In this document: positions 17,878 to 24,386 of the stretch, in pieces
How the letters are laid out: each line of letters starts with the position of its first letter
How positions within the stretch are numbered: the stretch's first letter is position 1
The notes under the pieces: generated by a model
Told to the model about the DNA's origin: nothing
Databases searched by the model: none
Seen by the model: the letters and a program-made list of their open reading frames with translations, nothing else
Made by a program: the position numbers and the translations under genes
NCBI RefSeq assembly: GCF_034009455.1
Contig: NZ_CP125380.1
Span: forward strand, 5,407,501-5,471,500
Length of the DNA: 64,000 bases
DNA from: Pseudomonas sp. P5_109
GTDB taxonomy: Bacteria; Pseudomonadota; Gammaproteobacteria; Pseudomonadales; Pseudomonadaceae
Direction of reading: 5' to 3'

Positions 17878-18551
17878 GTGCAACGCTCATTGAACAGGTA
17901 GCCCAGGCCGCGCACAGTGTCGATCGGCTTGAATCCGCCCGGCCCCTCCAGTTTACGGCGCAGACGGCCGACCAACACCTCGATCACATTCGGATCACGC
18001 TCGTCGTCATCGGGGTAGAGCTGTTCCATCAAGCGGTCCTTGGGCACCACTTGCTGATGGTGGCGCATCAAGTATTCGAGAATGCGGTATTCGTACGCGG
18101 TCAGCGCCAATGGCTGGTCATCGAGGGACGCCTGCTTGCGATTAAGATCCAACAGCAAGGGACCGGCAACGATGGTCGACTGGGTGAAACCACTGGAGCG
18201 ACGCAGCAAGGCATTCAGGCGGGCATCCAGTTCTTCGAACTGGAACGGCTTGACCACGTAATCGTCGGCACCGGCGGCCAGGCCTTCGACCTTGTCCTGC
18301 CAGTTACCGCGCGCGGTGAGGATCAGGATCGGGAAGGTTTTGCCACTTGAACGCAACTGGCGGATCAGGTCGAGCCCGCTCATGCCCGGCAGACCGAGGT
18401 CGATTACCGCCAGGTCAAAGTTGAACTGGGCGGTCTGGTACAGCGCCTCCTCGGCGTTGGCCACGGACTCGACCACGTGGCCGCTCTCCGTCAGGCGGGT
18501 TTGCAGGTGATGACGCAGCAGCGCTTCATCTTCGACGACCAGCAGTTTCAT
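17874..18551 (-). CDS. phoP: Response regulator PhoP
   Basis: OmpR-family regulator of 225 aa. Receiver Asp51 is in LAVIDLGLPGMSG, with the conserved Lys in VVKPFQF. The winged helix ends with IDTVRGLGYLFN. It activates magnesium-limitation and envelope genes, including its own operon through oprH. It lies 203 bases after oprH, with a REPIN in the gap, and overlaps phoQ by four bases. The spacing and the REPIN may lower phoPQ expression relative to oprH. Confidence 0.95.
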   Translation of the reverse strand: MKLLVVEDEALLRHHLQTRLTESGHVVESVANAEEALYQTAQFNFDLAVIDLGLPGMSGLDLIRQLRSSGKTFPILILTARGNWQDKVEGLAAGADDYVVKPFQFEELDARLNALLRRSSGFTQSTIVAGPLLLDLNRKQASLDDQPLALTAYEYRILEYLMRHHQQVVPKDRLMEQLYPDDDERDPNVIEVLVGRLRRKLEGPGGFKPIDTVRGLGYLFNERCT

Positions 18552-18625
18552 ATTGCTCTCCCGGGCAAATCAACATCTCCAGAGGCGCAACGTCGCACCT
18601 CAATAGCTAACATGGCAATGGTCAC

Positions 18626-18731
18626 TGTAGGAGCGAGCTTGCTCCGGGCGGCGATCCGACGAAGACGGCGGCACAGTCAACATTGATGTTGCCTGACACA
18701 CCACTTTCGCGACCAAGCTCGCTCCTACAGG
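18626..18731. repeat. REPIN between oprH and phoP
   Basis: TGTAGGAGCGAGCTTGCTCC and inverse ACCAAGCTCGCTCCTACAGG, spacer about 65 bases; the arms have diverged. It lies inside the oprH-phoP-phoQ operon and could stabilise the upstream oprH message. Confidence 0.8.
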
Positions 18732-18754
18732 TATCGCGTTGGCGCAAACGCTTG

Positions 18755-19357
18755 TCAGAAAGCGTAGTTGGCGGACAGGTAAGTCTGGGCGCTGCTGGTC
18801 AGGTCCAGCGAACCCTGCTTGCTGCCACCGCGCTCACTCATCTCGGTGCTGGCGTTAGTGCGCAGGTAACGGTAACCCAGTTCAACCGAGGTGTTCTGCG
18901 AAACCTGTTGCAGCACACCCACCTGGCCACCGATGGCGTAGCCGATATCACTGTCGCGGCTGAAGCCTGACGACTCCTGAGTCATTTTGGTCAGGCCGGC
19001 CGTGGCACCACCGAACAGCTTGGTGCTGCCGCCCACCGGGTAGAACAGATCGTAGCTGCCCAGGAGGTTTTCCTGACGCAGTTTAATGCCGTTGTGCGAG
19101 CCCGACACATTGTCGTAAGTGGCGTAGTAGCGGCCCTGGGTGTTTTGCTGGCCCAGACGAACACCCCAGGTGGTGTCCTTGCCGATCACGCCATCGGCGT
19201 TCGGGTGATTGAGGTTATCGTTCAGGGCGTGGGATTTTTTGACCTTGTCGCTGGTCTGTCCAAGAGTAAGGCTGGCGAAGTTGTCGTCGGACGCGAAGGC
19301 TGCGGTGCTTGCGCCCAGAACCGTGAATGCCAGTAGCAGTTTTTTGAATCCAGTCAT
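18755..19357 (-). CDS. oprH: Outer-membrane protein OprH
   Basis: Eight-stranded beta-barrel of 200 aa of the outer membrane, induced under magnesium starvation, where it stabilises lipopolysaccharide. A signal peptide of about 21 residues ends with TAAFA. The mature part has alternating strands and ends in SAQTYLSANYAF, with the C-terminal Phe that marks barrels for BAM. GAGGA nine bases upstream supports ATG 19357 (MTGFKKLLLAFTVLG); the ATG at 19372 overlaps this site. It leads the oprH-phoP-phoQ operon and has a strong PhoP box upstream. Confidence 0.92.
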   Translation of the reverse strand: MTGFKKLLLAFTVLGASTAAFASDDNFASLTLGQTSDKVKKSHALNDNLNHPNADGVIGKDTTWGVRLGQQNTQGRYYATYDNVSGSHNGIKLRQENLLGSYDLFYPVGGSTKLFGGATAGLTKMTQESSGFSRDSDIGYAIGGQVGVLQQVSQNTSVELGYRYLRTNASTEMSERGGSKQGSLDLTSSAQTYLSANYAF

Positions 19358-19417
19358 TGGGGAGTTCCTCATGTGCCGTTTGTTTTTTGGGTACGGGGCA
19401 AGGTTACGTACCGCGCC

Positions 19418-19456
19418 CTGAACTCCCCCTGAACGCACTCTGAACCTGGGCTGAAC
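19418..19456 (-). promoter_or_regulatory. PhoP box: four TTCAG repeats with an 11-base period
   Basis: CTGAA (TTCAG on the oprH strand) begins at 19418, 19429, 19440 and 19451, an exact 11-base spacing. PhoP recognises direct repeats of (G/T)GTTCA(G) spaced by one helical turn, so this is an array of four half-sites. It lies 61-99 bases upstream of the oprH start codon. Confidence 0.85.
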
Positions 19457-19502
19457 CGCCCCCTCGCGAATGTTTCGACACGTTTCAACAGGAGATTCGA
19501 CC

Positions 19503-20294
19503 ATGCGCATGTTCTTCGCTGTCCTCCTAATGGCCTTGAGCGGGCTCGGCCAGGCCGCCATCCAGACTCGGGAAATCCCCTACCAAAGTGCCGATGGCAC
19601 AAAAATGATTGGCTACTACGCCTACGACGACACCCTCAAGGGCCCGCGCCCCGGGGTGTTGGTAGTGCATGAGTTCTGGGGGTTGAACGACTACGCCAAG
19701 CGTCGCGCCCGGGATCTCGCCGGCTTGGGCTATAGCGCCCTGGCCATTGACATGTACGGCGACGGCAAAAATACCGAGCACCCCAAAGATGCCATGGCCT
19801 TCATGCAAGCCGTGGCAAAAGACAGTGCCGTGTCGAGCGCAAGGTTCCAGGCCGGGCTCGACCTGCTGAAAAAACAAGCGCAAACCGATCCGGACAGGAT
19901 CGCCGCCATCGGCTACTGCTTCGGCGGTGGCGTGGTGCTCAATGCCGCGCGCCAGGGTGTGCCACTGGCGGGGGTGGTGAGTTTCCATGGCGCCTTGGCG
20001 ACCAATACGCCAGCAACACCCGGCAGCGTGAAGGCGAAGATCCTCGTGGAACACGGGGCGCTGGACAGCATCGTCACCCCGGAAAACATCACCGCTTTCA
20101 AGAGTGAGATGGACAAGGCGGGGGCCGACTACACATTCGTCAGCCTCGACGGCGCCAAGCATGGTTTCACCAACCCGGATGCCGATCGGTTGAGCCATGG
20201 CGATCATGGCGGGCCGGACATCGGTTACAACAAGGCGGCGGATGAAAAATCCTGGGCGGACATGCAGGCGTTTTTCAAGAAGATCTTCAGCTGA
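19503..20294 (+). CDS. Dienelactone hydrolase family protein, exported
   Basis: Alpha/beta hydrolase of 263 aa with a signal peptide (MRMFFAVLLMALSGLGQAA), so periplasmic. The nucleophile is Cys in AIGYCFGGGVVL, as in carboxymethylenebutenolidase; the Asp is expected in the EHGALDSIV strand and the His in GAKHGFTNPDADR. The substrate is unknown; a catabolic dienelactone role is not supported by neighbours. CAGGAG upstream fixes the ATG at 19503. It is divergent from oprH; its upstream region contains the PhoP repeats, so co-regulation is possible. Confidence 0.87.
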   Translation: MRMFFAVLLMALSGLGQAAIQTREIPYQSADGTKMIGYYAYDDTLKGPRPGVLVVHEFWGLNDYAKRRARDLAGLGYSALAIDMYGDGKNTEHPKDAMAFMQAVAKDSAVSSARFQAGLDLLKKQAQTDPDRIAAIGYCFGGGVVLNAARQGVPLAGVVSFHGALATNTPATPGSVKAKILVEHGALDSIVTPENITAFKSEMDKAGADYTFVSLDGAKHGFTNPDADRLSHGDHGGPDIGYNKAADEKSWADMQAFFKKIFS

Positions 20295-20304
20295 CACCAC
20301 CCTC

Positions 20305-20441
20305 TGTGGCGAGGGGGCTTGCCCCCGTTCGGCTGCGAAGCAGTCGTAAATCCTGCAACCGCGCCCTGTCTGACACAACAATGCGACTGCAGGTTTTGGG
20401 GGTGGCTTTGCCACCCAGCGGGAGCAAGCTCCCTCGCCACA
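20305..20441. repeat. REPIN of the GTGGCGAGGGGGCTTGCCCCC family
   Basis: Left arm TGTGGCGAGGGGGCTTGCCC, right arm GGGAGCAAGCTCCCTCGCCA (slightly diverged), spacer about 90 bases. Confidence 0.85.
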
Positions 20442-20492
20442 AAAGCCACGCTACTACTACCCAGTCCTGGCGCTTATCGGCAAAATGCCGAC

Positions 20493-21218
20493 ATGAATCC
20501 TGCCCCCGCCCTGCCCGTCTGCTGCACGCCCCTCGATGACCATTGGCCGCTGCCATTTGTGCTGCCCGATACGGTCCTGTTGAGCACTCACTTCGACAGC
20601 ACCCGACTGACCAGCGATGACTTTCAGCGCAGTGCCATCGAGGTACCCGCGAGCATCCAGCGCTCAGTGGCCAAACGGCAGGCGGAGTTTCTCGCCGGGC
20701 GGGTGTGCGCCCGGGCCGCGTTACAGCGGCTCGAAGGCTTGAGCTTCATTCCGGCCATTGGTGAAGATCGGGCACCGGTCTGGCCTGCTCATATCGCCGG
20801 CTCGATCACCCACAGCACCGGCCGGGCGGCGGCCATCGTGGCGAACAAAAGCCATTGGCGCGGCCTGGGCATGGACCTGGAAAACCTGCTCAATGCCGAT
20901 CGGGCCGAACGCCTGGCCAGCGAAATCCTCAACCCGCCGGAGCTACAGCGCATGGCGGCCGGTCCTCGCGAACAAATGGCGTTGCTGATCACCCTGACGT
21001 TCTCGGTCAAGGAAAGCCTGTTCAAGGCGCTCTATCCGATCGTTGAGAAACGCTTTTATTTCGAACACGCCGAAGTGCTGGAGTGGCGTGAGTCGGGCGA
21101 GGTGCGCTTGCGGCTGCTCACGGATTTGTCCAGCGAATGGCGTAACGGCACCGAACTGGATGCGCAGTTCGGGGTCAAGGATGGGCAATTGTTGAGCCTG
21201 GTCAGTATCAAGGCCTGA
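20493..21218 (+). CDS. pcpS: 4'-phosphopantetheinyl transferase PcpS
   Basis: Sfp/EntD-type enzyme of 241 aa that transfers phosphopantetheine from CoA to carrier proteins of fatty-acid and siderophore synthesis. Visible elements are the N-terminal KRQAEFLAGRVCARAAL, the GSITHSTGRAAAI strand, the magnesium motif GLGMDLEN and the FSVKESLFKALYP motif. P. aeruginosa has a single broad-range PcpS of this size, and this gene also lies close to phoPQ/oprH and the dienelactone hydrolase there. The ATG at 20493 follows the REPIN; longer frames run through the repeat. Confidence 0.93.
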   Translation: MNPAPALPVCCTPLDDHWPLPFVLPDTVLLSTHFDSTRLTSDDFQRSAIEVPASIQRSVAKRQAEFLAGRVCARAALQRLEGLSFIPAIGEDRAPVWPAHIAGSITHSTGRAAAIVANKSHWRGLGMDLENLLNADRAERLASEILNPPELQRMAAGPREQMALLITLTFSVKESLFKALYPIVEKRFYFEHAEVLEWRESGEVRLRLLTDLSSEWRNGTELDAQFGVKDGQLLSLVSIKA

Positions 21219-21221
21219 GGA

Positions 21222-21299
21222 CGCCATCGCCGGCAAGCCGGCTCCTACAGGTCAGCGGTGTATTCACTTTTGTAGGAGCCGGCTTGCCGGCGATGGCGG
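21222..21299. repeat. REPIN, TGTAGGAGCCGGCTTGCCGGCGATGGCG family
   Basis: Perfect inverted arms of about 27 bases around a 22-base spacer, between the convergent pcpS and kinase genes. Confidence 0.92.
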
Positions 21300-21319
21300 T
21301 CGAGCATCCACCGCATATC

Positions 21320-22930
21320 TCAACGCTTCTCCTGATTGCGTGGCCAACTCAGGCTGAAACACGCCCCGCCCAGGCTCTTGCTCTTGCCGATCAACGCGCG
21401 CCCGTCATGCCAATGGATGATACGTCGCACAATGGACAAGCCTAACCCATGGCCTCCGGAAGCACGGGTGCGACTGTCATCAAGTCGCAGAAACGGCGTA
21501 AAAATCTTCTCCCACGCCGACTCCGGCACACCCGGACCGTCATCCTCGATATCCACCCGGCATCGCTGCTGCCCCACCTGATAGCTGATGGTCACCCGTG
21601 ATTGCGCATGACGCATGGCGTTGCTCACCAGGTTCTGGATCGCCCGATGCAGATAGCGAGGTTCGGCCTCGACCCAGGCGTCGTCGTTATCCGCCGCCGA
21701 CAGGCATAACCCGCGCTGCACCGTGACGTCAGCGCGCAACGGCGCCAGCTCTTCGATCACCTGATTGACCAAGGCATCCAGATCGATCCGCTGGAAGTTC
21801 AGCGCCGGCGAGCCCTGCTCCAGCCGCGCATAGGTCAGCATCTCGTCCACCAGTCGGTCGAGGTCCTCGATGTCGTGATCCATGCCCTGGCAGTACTTTT
21901 CCAGGGCTTGCGGCGTGGTGGCCGAGCCGATCATTTCCAGGCCAAAGCGCAGGCGCGCCACCGGCGTGCGCAACTCGTGGGACACCGCTCGCACCAGTTC
22001 ACGCTGGATCGCCAGCAACTGCTGCAAGTGCTCGGCCATACCGTTGAACGCCGAGGCCAACCGTCCCACCGAGTCCGCGCCGCGAGCCGGCACGCGGGTT
22101 TCCAGGCTGCCCTTGGCAATGCGCGTGGCGGCGGCCTCCAGACCGCGCAAGCGGCGCTCCAGTTGACGCACCAACAGATAGACAATCAAACCGATCAGCG
22201 TCAGGCCCAGCGCGGCGATCAGCACCAGCCACTCCGGCGGATAAGGATTCATCTGGTACAGGGGGCCGATTTCCAGGACCCACGGCGTGCCCACCATGCC
22301 GGCAAACACCCGGATCGAATCGCCCCCCTTGCCCAGCGCCATCACGGTGTCGCCCTCGGACACCCGACGGCTCTGGTCTTCGTCCATATCGGCTTCATCT
22401 ACCGTGACCAGGCGCAGGTCGAAGCCGAACCCCTTGTTCTCCTTCAATTGCGCCAGGCGCAAGGGCTGGTCGGCGACCGGGGTGCGCACCAGTTCATCGG
22501 TCAGCAGGTAGATCGTCGCCCGGGCCAGTTGCTCGCTGATCTGCTGCACTTCCCCGGTGAGCATCAACTGTTCCTTGTCGCTGACCAGCTTGTAGACCTT
22601 CGCCGCGTGCGGCCCGGTCTGTTCCACCAATGCCTGGCCGCGCAACACACGGGTACGCTGGGTCAGGTCGAGGTCAGTCTCGGCAAAGGTTTTCAGCGCC
22701 AGCGGAATACCCAGCAAGCGCTCCCACACCAGCAAGGCGCGGTGGCGTTCGGTCTGGTTCATCGGTTGCAGGTTGTCGGCCATCAGCGAAAACGTGCCGT
22801 GGGCCAGGCGCTCGCGGTACTGCTCGCTGCGCACCTGATTGAGCAGGTGCAACGCCAGCACGCCAAGCACCGCCACCAGAATCAACGCGGCGCACATGCC
22901 GCCATAGATGCGCAGGAAGATGGAGTTCAC
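21320..22930 (-). CDS. Sensor histidine kinase (RstB-like)
   Basis: EnvZ/RstB-type kinase of 536 aa. TM1 is about 8-30, a long periplasmic domain follows to about 220, then TM2 (WLVLIAALGLTLIGLIVYLLV), HAMP, and the phosphoacceptor in RAVSHELRTPVARLRF. N box LVSNAMRHA, G boxes DDGPGVP and GHGLGLSIV. The GTG at 22930 overlaps the regulator's stop (GTGA) and starts NSIFLRIYGG as in related kinases; a TTG at 22948 is the alternative and neither has a good ribosome binding site. The pair lies immediately before nrdA, the same arrangement as PA1157-PA1158 in P. aeruginosa. The signal is unknown. Confidence 0.87.
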   Translation of the reverse strand: MNSIFLRIYGGMCAALILVAVLGVLALHLLNQVRSEQYRERLAHGTFSLMADNLQPMNQTERHRALLVWERLLGIPLALKTFAETDLDLTQRTRVLRGQALVEQTGPHAAKVYKLVSDKEQLMLTGEVQQISEQLARATIYLLTDELVRTPVADQPLRLAQLKENKGFGFDLRLVTVDEADMDEDQSRRVSEGDTVMALGKGGDSIRVFAGMVGTPWVLEIGPLYQMNPYPPEWLVLIAALGLTLIGLIVYLLVRQLERRLRGLEAAATRIAKGSLETRVPARGADSVGRLASAFNGMAEHLQQLLAIQRELVRAVSHELRTPVARLRFGLEMIGSATTPQALEKYCQGMDHDIEDLDRLVDEMLTYARLEQGSPALNFQRIDLDALVNQVIEELAPLRADVTVQRGLCLSAADNDDAWVEAEPRYLHRAIQNLVSNAMRHAQSRVTISYQVGQQRCRVDIEDDGPGVPESAWEKIFTPFLRLDDSRTRASGGHGLGLSIVRRIIHWHDGRALIGKSKSLGGACFSLSWPRNQEKR

Positions 22931-23649
22931 AGGGATGGGTCTACGCAAGCCTCGGGAACGAACAGATAGCCTTTGCTGCGCACGGTCTTGATCAGCCGTG
23001 GATGCTCCGGGTCATCGCCGATCTTCGGGCGGATACGCGAGATGCGCACATCGATGGAGCGGTCCTGACCGTCATAACCGATGCCCCGTAGCGCGGTAAA
23101 GATCTCTTCCCGGGACAGAATGCGCCCGGCATTGGCCACCAACAGCCAGAGCAAGTCGAATTCGGCGCTGGTCAATTCGATGCCGTTGCCCTGCAACCAG
23201 GCTTCGCGCAGGGCGTTGTCGACGATCAGCGGGCCGAACTGCAGACGCCGCTGTTTTTCCGGGGCGACTTCGGGTGCTTCACTGCGCCGCAGCAACGCCT
23301 GGATGCGCGCCAGCAGCAGGCGTGGCCGTACCGGTTTGCACACGTAGTCGTCAGCACCCAGGTCCAGGCCGAGAATCTGGTCGGTGTCATCGGTGCGGGC
23401 GGTGAGCATCAGGATCGGGCCGTCGTAGCGGGAGCGGACCTTGCGGCAAATGCTCAGGCCATCTTCACCGGGGAGCATCAGGTCGAGGATCACCAGGTCC
23501 GGTTGTTCCTTGATGATGCGGTTCGCAGCGAGGGCACCATCCCCTTCGATCGATACACGCAGGCCATTGGCTTCCAGGTAATCGCGGGTCAGTTCGGCCA
23601 GTCGCTGGTCGTCCTCCACAATCAATACCTGCCAGGCTTCTTGCTCCAC
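22927..23649 (-). CDS. OmpR-family response regulator (RstA-like)
   Basis: Regulator of 240 aa, partner of the following kinase. Receiver Asp56 is in LVILDLMLPGEDG and Lys in VCKPVRPRL. The winged helix begins near 140 and ends IKTVRSKGYLFV. I chose GTG at 23649, which has AGAGG at the right distance and starts EQEAWQVLIVEDD; the frame is open to 23775 without similarity. It runs divergently from nrdA across a 737-base gap. Confidence 0.87.
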   Translation of the reverse strand: MEQEAWQVLIVEDDQRLAELTRDYLEANGLRVSIEGDGALAANRIIKEQPDLVILDLMLPGEDGLSICRKVRSRYDGPILMLTARTDDTDQILGLDLGADDYVCKPVRPRLLLARIQALLRRSEAPEVAPEKQRRLQFGPLIVDNALREAWLQGNGIELTSAEFDLLWLLVANAGRILSREEIFTALRGIGYDGQDRSIDVRISRIRPKIGDDPEHPRLIKTVRSKGYLFVPEACVDPSL

Positions 23650-23941
23650 GGGTGACCTCTGCTTGCCAAAAACACTAATAAGGAAGGATCCGCCCGTCTT
23701 TTTGTAATGATTCGGGGGGACAAATATGTATACACGCTGGGCCGATTGTATAAACGCCGCCCGTCGAGAACACAAGCGGGCAAATGCGTTCGGACAACAG
23801 TGTTTTTTGTGATAGGGTTCGCGCCCTTAAAAATCCGAACGGCTGTTTTCAATCGCTGAAAATCAGTGAAAAACAGTCCGCTCCAGCTAGCTCGCGGCCT
23901 ACACGCCCGTTCCATCTTTCACACACAATTTACGCACAGGT

Positions 23942-23950
23942 TTATCCACA
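23942..23950 (+). promoter_or_regulatory. DnaA box upstream of nrdA
   Basis: TTATCCACA is a perfect DnaA box, 436 bases before nrdA and 27 bases before the first NrdR-like box. DnaA control of nrdAB is known in E. coli; its role here is inferred. Confidence 0.55.
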
Positions 23951-23976
23951 GGCAGTACGTTGCAACCCCCTCAAAA

Positions 23977-24023
23977 ACGCATTATCTTGTACCTGGGCGC
24001 TAAAAAAACCCTACATGTAGGGT
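23977..24023 (+). promoter_or_regulatory. Paired NrdR-like boxes of nrdA
   Basis: ACGCATTATCTTGTAC (23977-23992) and ACCCTACATGTAGGGT (24008-24023) match the 16-base NrdR consensus acaCwAtATaTwgtgt at about 11 and 12 positions. They are 31 bases apart, which is the three-turn spacing known for NrdR operators. The second box is the core of a perfect 22-base palindrome (24005-24026). This region should contain the nrdA promoter, so the leader is long. Confidence 0.65.
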
Positions 24024-24156
24024 TTTAGCTTAAAAGCCCAACCACATTTCAGACCACAAACTCAAGCGCTTTATTGCCAGTTTATGGTTGAACCAAGCAC
24101 GATTTTACAAGCCCAAACCGCACAGGCGGATGGCACCGTTTTTTCAGGCCCGCATG

Positions 24157-24211
24157 GCCGGAACGGTACGGGTGTTGCAGTCATGACTGGCACCCCAGAA
24201 AGGAATCCGGC
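24157..24211 (+). other. Structured element in the nrdA leader
   Basis: Nested inverted repeats: outer stem GCCGGA/TCCGGC, middle stem GGGTG/CACCC, inner palindrome CAGTCATGACTG. A further hairpin GGGCACC-GTGAT-GGTGCCC lies at 24335-24353, just before the ribosome binding site. None is followed by a T tract, so they are not terminators. No riboswitch class was recognised. The remaining bases between 24024 and 24386 hold nothing else I can name. Confidence 0.45.
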
Positions 24212-24386
24212 TTCGAGCTCAGGCTCGGGGCCAAAGACTTCGGCACGGAAGCGGCATCATTAGCCTTTTTCCTACTGTCCCGAAGTTGTTATGCCCGACG
24301 CCAAGTCGGTTGTAGTGCTTCAGGACAGAACGGTGGGCACCGTGATGGTGCCCAAACAAACATAGAGAATGTGGAGACACCCCCCC

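Noticed and set aside
24157..24211. Cobalamin riboswitch upstream of nrdA
   Set aside because: The conserved B12 box and core blocks are absent, and class Ia reductase does not use cobalamin.
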